Assembly: GCA_037127255.1 (NCBI GenBank)
Contig: JBANSL010000010.1
Span: 27,484,620-27,548,619, forward strand
Length of the DNA: 64,000 bases
DNA from: Persicaria tinctoria
Lineage: Eukaryota; Streptophyta; Magnoliopsida; Caryophyllales; Polygonaceae
Reading direction: 5' to 3'
The notes below the pieces were generated by a model. The model made no database searches and had not been told where the DNA came from. It worked only from the letters and a program-made list of their open reading frames with translations. Below are positions 12,912-26,521 of the stretch, in pieces. The stretch's first letter is position 1. Every line of letters begins with the position of its first letter. A program made the position numbers and the translations under genes.

Positions 12912-14504
12912 TGTTGAAATGTAATTTAAACATCCTAGATGATATAGTCTATTTTAGTCATGTTTTAATTATAGATTTGCATAGTAGTTTAGAGCATTTT
13001 TACATATTTTATAGCTTATTTAGTATTATTTGATTTTCGGAGTCTACACTAGTACTTTTATATATTTCAGGTATTTTCGGGCTGGATCGTATGAATTCGG
13101 AGATCAATCGTAATTTTATGGGATTATTTCGCAAATTGGGAGCAAGGGGCCCGACTCGGATCGAATGTGCACTACGGAAGGGCTTTGCAAGTGCTGATTA
13201 TTACTCCTTTATTATGTTTTTCCGTTAGAAATTAGGTTAGTTAGATGAATTAGTTATATACTTATATTATATTCTATTAGATAGATTATGAGAGATAGAT
13301 TTTATATAATATTTATATTACGATAGTTAGATAGGTTTTCCATATATATATACTTCAATTCATAAAGGCCGAAGGAGAAAGAGCTCTTAGCCGACTGAAT
13401 TTGATTTCTCTTTTACCCTAATTATGCTTTGTTTTATTTCTATGGAGATCTAAACTCTCCCGTTCTGTCTATGATTTAAAGCTTTGTTTGGATTGATTTG
13501 TTAGTTTCTGAATCTTGTTCCTTATTTCCTATATTGAATGTTTCAACTTCTTTGCGCTCGAATATTTGATTGTTTTATTCTAGCTTGTCTGATCAACTTG
13601 GTAGAATCAATTCAATTGCCAGAGTTTTGTAGATTCCTGACTGTGAACCTTAACCCAAGTGGCAAACTTATCCCTTTAGGGCTGATTGAACTAATTGGAT
13701 GGGTAGGAAGTTGGATGTGTTGTTAAATCTCTCTTTAGGGACTGCAAATACCTTGGTTAATCTCTGAACTTAAAGCTATCAATTGGGTTAAATCCTTCTT
13801 TAGGGGCTGTTCGATTGATAAGGGTTTCTATGACTGATTGGAGTAGTAACTATATTAGGTCGGGACAAGGGCATTCATAGGAAGACTAAAAGAACAAGAG
13901 GAAGTTACAATATCAATTCAACCAAATAAAGTGGATAGTTGTAGGTAGAACGATTTTCTCTAAATTGCTTTGCATTAATTTGTTTATAGTTTATTTTATT
14001 TTCTTTCTTATTTTCACCACCCAAAAACCCCCGTTTCATATTAATTGGTAAATAAACTTAACTTAGGAATAACTTGGTTCTCTGTGAGATCGACTCGTGC
14101 TTACCACACTACATTAGTTAGGTATGTTCGAAATTATTTTGATACGGTTTACGCGACTAAAAACCGTCCATCACTAGACTAAGGTTAAGATTAGTTGGAG
14201 TCAGTTAAGTAAGTGATGTATGTTAGCCATGTACATAGCAGTTTTACATCGGTTATGTCTTTGTTTGTAATGCCACTACTTATGAAGTTATGTTAGCAAA
14301 GTAGTGGAGTAGTGGGGTGTTCTAGCAGTTGGTAAGTAATGGAGTATCTAAGTCAGTTTTCAATTGAATCAAGGTGTAAGGCTGTTATTGAATTGTTGTG
14401 TTCTGTTCTGTGCTTGACATAAGAACATTTGAGCTCTTTCTCTCGCGGTTACTTAGGTGATCAAAGGTGTGTTTTGGTGGTTAAATTCCCTTATTTAGAC
14501 AACA
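12912..14504 (+). mobile_element. 5' LTR of the copia element (split by a solo LTR)
   Basis: The LTR parts are 12912-12939 and 14180-14504 (14175-14179 is duplicated target). Together they match the 3' LTR 20524-20877 at all but about nine positions. It starts TGTTGAAATG and ends GACAACA. Confidence 0.92.
12940..14174 (+). mobile_element. Solo LTR (1,235 bp) inserted in the copia 5' LTR
   Basis: It is bounded by TGATATAG…CCATCA and flanked by a perfect 5 bp duplication CTAGA (12935-12939 and 14175-14179). Removing it restores the copia LTR exactly. Its right end carries the phrase ctgtgagatcgactcgtgct…actacattagttaggt, close to the LTR fragment ending near 49287, so the two belong to related families (probably gypsy). 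No coding sequence. Confidence 0.9.
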
Positions 14505-14506
14505 AT

Positions 14507-14518
14507 TGGTATCAGAGC
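14507..14518 (+). other. Primer binding site of the copia element
   Basis: TGGTATCAGAGC two bases after the LTR end is the canonical complement of the 3' end of plant initiator methionine tRNA, where reverse transcription starts. Confidence 0.95.
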
Positions 14519-14616
14519 ATAATATAATTTCGTATTTTTGGGTTCGAATTTGGGTTTGAGAGTGTGAGATTGAAACACAAAGGGAAACACTTGAGTGAAG
14601 TTCTGTTTGAATCAAG

Positions 14617-16801
14617 ATGCAGAACAATAGTAATGGGAATTTGAGCAGTCCTCAGTTGCCCATTTTCAAGGGAATTAACTACCATTTTTGGAGCCTAAAG
14701 ATGACCACCTTGTTCAAGTCACAAGAGGTGTGGAATCTAGTTGATCAGGGGTTTGAAGATGCAAATCCTCCAGAGCCAGATCAGGCATTAAGATAGAAGA
14801 GAAAGAAGGATTCTAAGGCACTGTATATGATACAGTCGGCCTTAGATGATGAGGTTTTCCCAAGAATAGCTGCATCAACTACATCTCATGAGGCTTGGGA
14901 GGTTCTCAAGCAAGAGTACATGGGAGACAGGCGTGTGATCACTGTCAAACTGCAGTCACTGAGAAGAGAGTTTGAAACTCTGGTGATGCAAGAGAAAGAG
15001 ACAGTTCAAGTGTACTTGTCCAGGGTGTCAGCCATTGTAAACCATATGAGATCATATGGTGAGAGCATGGGCAGTGAAGTGGTTGTGAGTAAGGTGTTGA
15101 GGAGTCTAACCAAAAGGTTTGACCATGTACGTAGTTGCAGCTATAGAGGAGTCCAAGGATCTGTCTGTGTATAGATTTGAAGAGCTAGCAAGCTCCTTGC
15201 AAGCTCATGAGGATAGGTTGACAAGAACAAGTGATCAGAAAGAAGAGAAAGTGTTTCAAGTAATGGATGAAACTTCAAAGGGATAGCCTGAAAGTTCATC
15301 AAGTAGAGGAGGTTTCAGAGGTGGTTATAGAGGAAGAGGTGGCCAAAGAGGAGGCTATAGAGGCCGAGGAGGTAGAGGTCAAGGAAGGTCTCAAGGCAGT
15401 GGCTCGGGAAGAGGAAATAGCAGTGACCAGGAATGAGATCAGTGGAAAGATTCATCAAAGAATCAAGGCAGTGAATCAAGGTCTTACAAGAGTAACATAA
15501 AGTGTTATTATTGTAAGAAATTTGGTCACAAGGAGGCATTCTGTTGGGAGAAGCAAGAGCATGAACAGAAGGGTGCAAATTATTCTGAGAATTGTGAGAA
15601 AGATGACAGGCTTTTCATGGCATTGTCATCAGTTGAGGAAGATGTTAGTAGCTTGTGGTATTTGGACAGTGGATGTTCAAATCATATGTCCAGTTCCAAG
15701 AAAATGTTCAAGGAACTGGATGAAGCCAAGAAAGGAAGAGTAAGACTTGGCGACGACAAGGTTCTTCAGGTGGAAGGTAGAGGCACTTTGGCTGTGAGAA
15801 GTGTGCAAGGATCAGAAAAACTTCTCTATGATGTGCAGTATGTGCCTAATCTTGCTCATAACCTGCTGAGTGTTGGGCAGCTTCAGGGATCAGGCTACTC
15901 TCTTATGTTTGATGAAGATGCGTGTGTGATCAAAGAAAAGAAGACTGGTCATGTAGTTGCAAATGTCTCAATGACCAAGAACAGGTTGTTTCCTCTGGAT
16001 TTATCAACTAATGTTGGTAAAGTAATGGCAGCAAAATGTGATGATAATACCAAGTTGTGGCATCAGAGGTATGGACATCTAAATATCCAAAGCTTGAAGC
16101 AACTGAACTCTGGTGAGATGGTTGAAGGTGTGCCTAAAATAGGAGAGCTGGAATTGTGTGAGGGATGTATATATGGCAAGCAAATGAGAGGATCATTTGC
16201 TAATACAGAAGCATGGAGAGTAGGAGAGTGTTTGGAGCTGATTCATGCAGACTTATGTGGGCCTATGCAAACTGAGTCACTTGGAGGAAGCAAGTATTTT
16301 TTCCTTCTTACAGATGACTATAGTCGCATGAGCTGGGTTTATTTCTTGAAACTGAAGTCAGAAGCATTTGAATGGTTCAAGAAATTCAAGGCTCTCACAG
16401 AGAAACAATCTGGGAAGGTGATAAAGGTACTCAGAACTGATAGGGGTGGAGAATTCATGTCTTATGAATTCATGACCTTCTGTGAGGAGAATGGCATAAG
16501 AAGGGAGTTGACAGCTCCATATACACCAGAGAAAAATGGTGTAGCAGAGAGGAAAAATAGAACTGTGGTGGAGATGACAAGGAACATGTTGAAAGCTAGA
16601 AGTGTTCCAAATCAGCTTTGGTGTGAAGTTGTGGCTACTGCAGTTTATATTTTGAATATCTCTCCCACTCGAGCTGTGAAGAGCAAGACACCATTTGAAG
16701 TTTGGAGAAAGAAGAAGCCATCAGTAAGTCAGTTAAGGGTGTTTGGGTGTGTGGTTTACACTTTGATAAACTTGAGATCAAAACTGGATGACAAAGCATA
16801 A
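14617..16801 (+). pseudogene. Copia gag, protease and integrase (defective)
   Basis: The ATG at 14617 begins a copia Gag (…FKGINYHFWSLKM…). A TAG lies at 14794-14796, there is a frameshift near 15127, and TAG/TGA codons occur near 15284 and 15434. An RGG-rich stretch precedes the CCHC zinc knuckle CYYCKKFGHKEAFC (15503). The open part from about 15500 to 16801 shows the aspartic protease motif LDSGCSNHM and an integrase with the HHCC zinc region (HQRYGHLN…CEGC). The D-D-E core is complete: HADLCGP, RTDRGGEF and the E of EKNGVAERKN. A stop at 16799-16801 follows KLDDKA. The frame resumes after the insertion ending at 18750. In the family this polyprotein forms the particle, cleaves itself and integrates the cDNA. 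Confidence 0.9.
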
Positions 16802-16839
16802 AAGTGTGTTTTTATTGGGTATGCAGCTCAGTCAAAGGC

Positions 16840-18750
16840 AATAGTGGGTTTTAGAGGGTGTTAGAGTGAGAAAGTTTGAGAGATAAACTCTCATTTGGGT
16901 TTTCTCTTCTCTTGTTTTTCTCATCTCGCTTTGGCCCTTCCTACGTCATTCACCCCTGATTTGCTAAAATCTGAATGGGTTTGTTATAAATTTATTCTTG
17001 TGGGTGTTAATTGTTTTTATCAATTCGGTGGTTAGTTCAGGGGAAAGTTCAATTCTTTTGTTGCTCTCTTCATTTGAGATATTTCGAGTGAGGTGGCTTC
17101 AGGTGCCCGTGCCGTGGCTCAAGTGGGCTTGTTGCCGAGGTCTGGCGCTGACCATGGTGGCTGAGGGCCAGTGGGCGCTGCAGACGTGCTCCGTGACTCG
17201 CCTGGTTGGGCTTTGGGGCTTGGTACTTGCCCTGTTTCTTGATCACTGTTGGGTTGCGTTTGTTGTGGTGGCCGTTGCCTCCTCTAGGGGCGTGGTGGAG
17301 CTGGATCGTTGATTCCGTCGCTGGGTCGTCCTGGGGCGGTATCCCGGCGAGATTGGTACTGTAGCTTTGGTACCCCGGGGTCCTCAGTGGCTTGGTCTAA
17401 GCCGTCTCGGTGAGTCCTCCTTCTGTTGCTCTTCCGGCGCCTTTGGTGGGTGGTTGACCTCCGTTGCTTGTGCTCTTGGGTTTGGATTTGGGTTCTTAGG
17501 TTCCAACTGATTTCGTGGTGTGATATGGGCTGTTGGAGCTTGTGAATCTTATCGTGTGGTTGGTGTTGGTCTGGTTGGTGTGTCTTGTGGGCATGGCGGG
17601 GGCTCGCCTTTCCATCTCCTTGGTCCCTTAATTTTTTCTTGAATTGGGCTGAATGCTAGGCTGCTGAGGTGGGTGGTTCTTGGCGTTGGTTCCCAGTGGT
17701 CATGGCTCTCCAAGGGCGCTAGCTGGTGGTGGTTTCTTTGGGTACTGGGTGGCTGGTCTGTTTCCTCCCAAGCATACCCGTCATCGCCTTCGCGGAGCCT
17801 GTGCTGCTTGGTTGGCGTTTCTTCTTGCCGCTACTGGTTTACCCACCTTCTTTGCCCCGTTTCTGGCACGATTTATTCTTGATAGCGCTGAACATGTTGC
17901 CGGCGTGGGGCTGATCGGGTGGTGCCAGTGGCGGAGCGTATGGGTTTTGTCCCTGAGAAGCGCGTGCATTGTTCTGGGCAAGAGGATGAAGGTTGCGTGT
18001 TATGGCTTCCTTTGGTCCACCTTTCTCCATTAACTTTTGAGAAAAGCTGTTTCATCGAATGCTTTTTTGTCTTGGTTGATGTGATTGGTTTGGCTAGTTG
18101 CCATGCATGTGGAAAGGTGTGGCATTTCTTATTTAGAGATGTAATAGTGGGTTAACTAGATTATGGGTTCGTATGGGACGAGGTTAATAAACTGACTAAA
18201 ATTATAAACATGGTAAAATTTATAAACTGTTGGTAAAAGTAGTTAAAAATTTATGAAAAAATATAAACTCCGTATGGGGTGAAAAACAGTTTATTTGTAA
18301 AAAGTTGAGTTTATTTGTTTTTTATTAGAGGTATTGTGGTACTTTCAAACCAAATAAGATAAAAGAGAAGGAATAAAATAGTAATTATTGAAAAAACACT
18401 CTAAAATAAGCTTGTATCTTCGGCTTTTTTTTAAACCTTTGTTTTTAACCGGTTTTTGACTAAACTTGGTGGCCATACACCAATGAAACAGGTTGATTTT
18501 TTTAAGCAGCTATAAATTTCTAATTTCAACCGGTTGAATTGGGCATCCATACACAGCGTATGGGTGGTATTTTGCTGTAGGCGTTAGTGGTGGGTGGAAT
18601 TTTAATTATGTGTTTGGAATTTGTGGGCATGGAAATTTGTGTTAGAAATATGCGGGGTCCAATGTGTTTTTTCGTAAGACTCTTGGTTTGGTCTTACGCT
18701 TTTTTAATTCGGGCTTTTGCCACCTATCTATATATTTACCTATTCAGAGT
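16840..18750. mobile_element. Unclassified 1.9 kb insertion in copia pol
   Basis: It is flanked by a 12 bp direct repeat TCAGTCAAAGGC (16828-16839 and 18751-18762); excising it and one repeat restores the copia reading frame (…AAQSKA|YKLYNP…). It has no terminal inverted repeats, LTRs or poly(A). Positions 17090-17960 are GC-rich with long but unrecognisable overlapping frames, resembling the 5' leader of a plant LINE. Positions 18170-18560 are AT-rich and contain cgtatggg three times, perhaps a small nested element. The duplication length fits a LINE/SINE-type or a Mutator-like event; I cannot decide. Confidence 0.7.
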
Positions 18751-20520
18751 TCAGTCAAAGGCCTACAAATTGTACAATCCTGTGAACAAGAGAACAATTG
18801 TAAGCAGGAATGTTGTATTTGATGAGGAAGTCAGTTGGGAGTGGGAGAAGGCTGGAAATGATCAAGTGACAAACAGAATTGTGCTAGAGAGCAGTCCAAC
18901 TGAGGAGATTGAAGGTGATGATATGTTTGATGATGATGATCATCAAGGTAACAACTCTCCAGCAACACCAGTGCATCAGCAAAGCTCTTCTAGCCGTGGA
19001 AATTCATCACCCTCTAGTTCCTCGAGTGAAACTCCTCCAAGGAAGTTTAGATCTCTTGTTGAGATCTACAATGATTGTGGCTTTGCTCTTACTGTGACAG
19101 ATCCAGAGAGCTTTGATGAAGCAAAAGATGTGAGTAGCTGGCAAATGGCTATGAAAGAAGAGATAAAAGCCATTCAGAGAAATGACACTTGAGAGTTAGT
19201 TGATAAGCCTCAAGATAAGAATGTGATAGGCCTGAAGTGGGTGTTCAGGACTAAGTACAAAACTGATGGGAGTGTTCAGAAATTCAAAGCAAGGTTAGTT
19301 GCAAAAGGGTATGCACATAAGGAAGGCATAGATTATGAAGAAACCTTCTCTCTAGTGGCTAGGCTTGAAACTGTAAGGGTTGTGATTGCCTTAGCAGCTC
19401 AGTGGAAGCTACCAATTTATCAATTGGATGTTAAATCAGCTTTCCTAAATGGAGAGTTGCAAAAAGAAGTTTTTGTGGAGCAGCCTCTGGGATTTGTTAG
19501 AAAAGGTGAAGAGGAGAAGGTGTATAGATTGAGGAAGGCTCTATATGGTTTAAAGCAGGCTCCAAGAGCCTGGTACAGTAAGATTGACACTTTCTTCTTA
19601 CAAAATCAGTTTGTGAGAAGTGAAAACGAGCCAACTTTGTATGTGAGGAAGAAGATTACAGGAGAGTTCATTGTGGCTTGTCTGTATATAGATGACATTG
19701 TGTACTTCAGTTCCTCACCTTTGTTGCTCATACAGTTCAAGGATGCCATGACATCAATGTTTGAGATGACAGATTTGGGGCTAATGACTCCCATGAATAC
19801 AAATGAAAAGCTAAGAAGAGAAGATGGCATTGAGAGAGCTGATGAGAAGGTCTACAGAAGTTTGGTTGGAGGATTGAATTACCTAACTCACAGCAGGCCT
19901 GATATTGCTTACAATGTTAGTGTTGTATCAAGATATATGCACAGTCCTACAAAACAACACTTGGGAGCAGCAAGAATAATTTTGAGGTATGTTGCTGGCA
20001 CTGTCAAGCATGGGATATGGTATGAGCATGTGAATGAGTTCAAGCTTAGAGGTCACACATATAGTGACTGGGCGGGATGTTTGGATGATAGAAAGAGCAC
20101 TTCAGGCTCTGTATTTGATCTGGGTTCAGGAGCAATAACTTGGAGCTCAAAGAAACAAGATACATTTGCATTATCATCCTCTAAAGCTGAGTATGTGGCA
20201 GCTGGAGCAGCAGCAAGGCAGGCAATGTGGTTGAAGAAGCTACTGCTGGACTTGGGATGTGATCATACATATGCAATTGAGGTCTGGTGTGATAACAAGT
20301 CAGCTATTGCTATGACGAAGAACCCAGTGTTTCATGCCAGAACCAAGCACATAGAGGTGCAGCATCATTTCATTCGTGTACTGGTGGCAGAATGAAAAGT
20401 GATGCTCAGGTTTTGTGGTACCAACAATCAAAATGCAGATTTATTTACCAAGTCTCTAAGTGGTGCCAAACACTACTACGTTATGGAGAAGATTGGTGTG
20501 AAGGAGTTTAAATTAAGAGG
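18751..20520 (+). pseudogene. Copia reverse transcriptase and RNase H (defective)
   Basis: It continues the pol frame: a hydrophilic linker, then RT with [37 protein letters not shown] and the catalytic box [10 protein letters not shown]. The RNase H part shows [25 protein letters not shown] and CDNKSAIAM…HARTKHIE. Defects are a TGA at 19190-19192 in place of a tryptophan usual in the family, a TGA at 20393-20395, and a deletion of about 50 residues between MTDLGLM and TPMNTNEK (near 19788) that removes the RT thumb region. In the family it copies RNA to DNA in cytoplasmic particles; here it cannot. Confidence 0.92.
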
Positions 20521-20523
20521 TGG
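20512..20523 (+). other. Polypurine tract of the copia element
   Basis: The purine-rich stretch attaagaggtgg lies immediately before the TGTTCAAATG start of the 3' LTR. Confidence 0.85.
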
Positions 20524-20877
20524 TGTTCAAATGTAATTTAAACATCCTAGACTAAGGTTAAGATTAGTTGGAGTCAGTTAAGTAAGTGGTGTATGTTAGC
20601 CATGTACATAGCAGTTTTAGATCGGTTATGTCTTTGTTTGTAATGCCACTACTTAGGAAGTTATGTTAGCAAAGTAGTGGAGTAGTGGGGTGTTCTAGCA
20701 GTTGGTAAGTAATGGAGTATGTAAGTCAGTTTTCAATTGAATCAAGGTGTGAGGCTGTTATTGAATTGTTGTGTTCTGTTATGTGCTTGACAGAAGAACA
20801 TTTGAGCTCTTTCTCTCTCGGTTACTTAGGTGATCAAAGGTGTGTTTTGGTGGTTAAATTCCCTTATTTAGACAACA
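20524..20877 (+). mobile_element. 3' LTR of the copia element
   Basis: 354 bp, TGTTCAAATG…GACAACA. It is collinear with the two halves of the 5' LTR. Confidence 0.95.
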
Positions 20878-23360
<2,483 letters not shown>

Positions 23361-23378
23361 ACTCATCAGTTTCAACAT

Positions 23379-26088
23379 TCATTGCATCCTCCCCTCCTTG
23401 AGCTGCATCCCCTCAGAACCCTCTGCTACTCTATCATTAGCATCATCATTCCCATCCTTAAATAACAAAGAATCCTTTGCAGGTGCAACTTTAATGGGTG
23501 GCCTCAATCCAGTTTCAGCAACTCGATGAAAAGATGGACATGCAACTTCAATTGGCATAAACAAATCACTGGAATCTTCAGAAGCAGAATTACCTCTCTT
23601 GCAAAATACAAATCTAGGTCTCGTAATTGCATCTTCAATGGTTGGTGGTTTCTTTGCAGCTGAAATTTTCTTACACCTTGTCTTTTTTTTTTTAGTAGAA
23701 CCAATTTCACATGGTGGTTTGGATATGACATCAGCTTGTTGAGCTGAAACTAAACCAGCAGACCGACCCCTCCTCACTGTGGTAGGTTTGCTTGTTTCAA
23801 TTTTCTTTTTCTTCACTAATGACAGGACTTTACTCGCAGACTTTCGCTTCTTCAAAACTGCAGCACCTCCACTTTCATTGCCACCCGACTCTTCATTGAC
23901 TTCTTGTTGTTCTTCCCCTTGGGTTTCAGCAGAAGGTATATCCAATGATAAATCACCTTCTGCAAAGCAATTGAACCGTCTCCCATATGCTTTTTTTCCT
24001 AAGTCTCCAACAATCATACGGCTTATCTTCCTCAGGTTGTGAAAATACAGGTTCAACTATGTGATCAAGAATGGGATGAGCAACTTCATCTTTAAAGACC
24101 ATCCCTGGGGACCTTGCAAACTCGCCGAAATTTAGGAACATGGGCACCTACACAACCAACAAAATTAACACACAATAAGACAGCTGAAATTATAAAAATG
24201 AACCTAATAAAAAAGAAGAAGATTGTAGCAAGATAGAGCTAAGACAAAAATAATACCAGGTCACCATCAAACAACTCTTGCGCTTCAATATATGTATGAC
24301 GTAACTTACACCCCCAAAGAACAGAGTATGGATCACCCGCACGAATCTTGAAATCGCAAAGAAACTTATCAGAAAGAACCGGGAAAGCCTCTAGTGTCCA
24401 AGCCTATAAATATAACCAAGCAACACTTTATATCATACAAAAGAAAAAAAAAACATTGCTGAAACAAACAGATGCTGAAACATATATGCATGAAATTAAT
24501 TACTTGAAAAGCATAAATATATCCAAACAATTCATATGATGGTCTCGGATCTGATCGATCACAAAGCAGAACCTTCTTTAAAGACTTCACCACCAAAGAA
24601 TAAGACAATCTCCCTCATGGATACAGTTCACATTTCGCTGGATTGCATACAAGAGCTGCATTATTTTTCTTAACACTTTTTGAACGCTTGAACATTAACA
24701 TTTTCTCGATAATCAACAACTTTGCCATCTGAAGCTTCTTTGGAGACGAATTTCTACATCTTTTAAATGCCTCCAACAACTCATCGTACGTACACTTTGA
24801 CTGATTAATTCTTCCCAAGAAAATGAGACCATGCAAATTCCCCCGGTGGTTTAATTGAAGTATCTATAACAGAAAGCCATGTAATTGCATGAAACTCTGC
24901 CAAAGATAATCGAGCAACAAGACCATCAACCTTAAACCACAATTCATGCAGCTTATCACTCTTAATCATACGAAGCATCATTTGATGAATCGGCTGAAAA
25001 TTAAGTTTCATCTTATTGCTTTGAACAAAAACCCATCCAAAGCAACTTCTCCTCAGAAACTCAAATTCAGATCTAGACAGATGTTTCTCTATAACATCGC
25101 AGACATCTGGAGCACAGTAAACATTGTATTTTGCACAAAATCTAGTCTTTACGGGAATGCAATACTTCAATCTCTGTTAAAAAGACACATTCATAAGCAT
25201 GAATAAACATCAAAACACACAAAAAGGGCAATAAGGTATGGAAAAAAAATATACTCACATCAAATTGACATTTATATTCTTGAAGATCACTTGCAGAGGC
25301 ATATTATCATCTAAAAAACACACACAAAGCATACACAACAACAGTTTCAGCATGAATAACAAAATCCGCTGAAATAGGTATTTTACAGATTATGCTGAAA
25401 TAGGCATTTATGATAAAAATCAAAGAAACAATACCAAATGCATGTATACATTTGATAGAAAAACACAACAAAAGCCTGGAAAAACATGAACACAAAACCT
25501 TAGAACAATAACAACACACCTCTGCTTGAAGAACCGGTTGAACTGCTACCTTCAACTGAAAGAACCTTCTCCGAAGAACTTTTGGTCACTGCAAATCAGC
25601 CACATTAGATATTAAACACAATAATAAGGGGGGAAAACGAAAAATATGGATAAAAGATCGACATAAACACAAAATACAAACCGTCATCTCAGGGATCGCT
25701 TTCAGTTTTACTGTCTATTTCAGCAGCATCCCCGACATCACCCTCGTCAGATGGTTTATCCTCTGTCGTTCAACATATAATCAAAGTGAAGGTCGAATAA
25801 TAAAAAAAGGCATAACACTAAAAAAACACAAAACAAAACCCCCACTTAGAGGATCGCTTGCAGTTTTACTGTCAATCGCAGCAACCTCAACTGCCTCCAT
25901 CTCGTCGAAGTCCTTATTCTCTAAAATTCAACTAAAATAGAAGAGAAATGTCGGATTCAACTTCAAAACAGGTATAAAACTATAAACACAGAAAACACAG
26001 TGCCATTTGAAGGATCGCTTGCATGTTTATCGTCGATTGCAGCAACAACAACTCCCTCAATGTCGCTGGAGACTTTGTTCTCTGCCAT
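23379..26088 (-). pseudogene. DUF1985 gene, intron-containing, broken (Ulp1-associated transposon cargo family)
   Basis: The ATG at 26088 opens MAENKVSSDIEGVVV…. Coding blocks separated by AT-rich intron-like gaps follow at about 26088-26003, 25921-25848, 25761-25690, 25590-25520 (TKSSSEKVLSVEGSSSTGSS), 25310-25260 (NMPLQVIFKNINVNL), 25170-24840, 24836-24615 and 24147-23379. The 25170-24840 block carries the DUF1985 signature (LRRSCFGWVFV…IHQMMLRM…ELWFKVDG…RLSLAEFHAITWL). The C-terminal block is Lys/Ser-rich and low-complexity. In plants DUF1985 usually precedes a Ulp1-type cysteine protease in Mutator-like or CACTA elements (KAONASHI-like); no Ulp1 domain is present here, since the sequence stops at the LTR junction near 23360. 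The third unit has an in-frame TGA and the last block is frameshifted near 24000. Exon borders are approximate. Confidence 0.65.
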
Positions 26089-26094
26089 TGGAAC
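25680..26094 (-). repeat. Triplicated exon-intron unit, period about 160 bp
   Basis: Three successive minus-strand units encode related peptides ending AAIDDKHASDP, AAIDSKTASDP and AEIDSKTESDP, each preceded by an acidic stretch and followed by a similar donor-side sequence. The repeated core on the plus strand is ggatcgctt(g/t)ca, at about 26010, 25850 and 25693. The first unit includes the start codon. The third ends in an in-frame TGA. Confidence 0.8.
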
Positions 26095-26195
26095 AGAATC
26101 GAAAAGGAACCGCCAGTTTCAATTGCAACAATCGCTCGATGAGGATGGAGAGAAGAACGGAATGAGGAGAGAGAGAGTGCGGTTTACATCATAAA

Positions 26196-26208
26196 GCCTT
26201 ATATATGG
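26196..26208 (-). promoter_or_regulatory. Putative TATA box of the DUF1985 gene
   Basis: The minus strand reads CCATATATAAGG about 110 bp upstream of the ATG at 26088, followed by a CT-rich leader (actctctctctcc), a normal plant promoter layout. Confidence 0.5.
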
Positions 26209-26286
26209 AAGGACAATTTTGTCCAAAAAATTTTAGGTGGACAAAACCCCAATTTGACGAACTTGGGGGACAATCACTAAATTAGG

Positions 26287-26319
26287 GAGAAAATTTGCGC
26301 ATTTGGCGCAAATTTTCTC
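26287..26319. repeat. Perfect inverted repeat, 14 bp arms
   Basis: GAGAAAATTTGCGC and GCGCAAATTTTCTC are separated by ATTTG. It lies at the upstream edge of the DUF1985 gene, where that insertion meets LTR sequence, and may be the remains of the element's terminus. Confidence 0.9.
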
Positions 26320-26324
26320 TAGTT

Positions 26325-26521
26325 TATTTGTGTTGTATTTCTTCATTCGTATTCCTATTTCGTCTTGAGTGTCATAATTGATAAATACACATTGCATTGA
26401 AGTACTTGTTTCTATGTGGGTTCGACCCTTTACTTATCCGCTATAATAGTTTACTAGTTAGTTTATTTGTTTGGGTTATTGCTTTGGCGAGGTAAAATCT
26501 AACGACGTTTCCCTTCCGTCA
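26325..26521 (+). mobile_element. 3' end of an LTR (fragment)
   Basis: The phrase tatgtgggttcgacccttta…ctagttagtt…ctaacgacgtttcccttccgtca resembles in layout the right ends of the LTRs at 14090-14174 and 49195-49287. It ends in CA at 26521. The left part is missing, replaced by the DUF1985 insertion. Confidence 0.5.

Larger units (their letters stand above)
12912..20877 (+). mobile_element. Ty1/copia LTR retrotransposon, nearly complete, with two internal insertions
   Basis: The 5' LTR is 12912-14504 (353 bp after removing a solo LTR insertion), the PBS is at 14507-14518, and the gag-pol frame runs protease, integrase, RT, RNase H in copia order. The polypurine tract is at 20512-20523 and the 3' LTR at 20524-20877. 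The target duplication is GTGCC (12907-12911) and GCGCC (20878-20882), one mismatch. The two LTRs differ at roughly nine positions, about 2.5%. A 1.9 kb insertion (16840-18750) splits pol between integrase and RT. Several nonsense codons and frameshifts, plus a deletion inside RT, make it defective. Lineage within copia not assigned. Confidence 0.93.

Noticed and set aside
14507..14518. tRNA gene fragment
   Set aside because: It is only a 12 bp primer binding site. No tRNA cloverleaf was seen here or elsewhere in the window.
17673..18155. Many overlapping frames in the GC-rich part of the 1.9 kb insertion
   Set aside because: Frames are open on both strands at once, which reflects base composition. 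No motif was recognised.
26287..26330. Helitron 3' end (hairpin followed by CTAG)
   Set aside because: The hairpin abuts CTAG without the usual spacing, and no TC 5' end was found at the other side.
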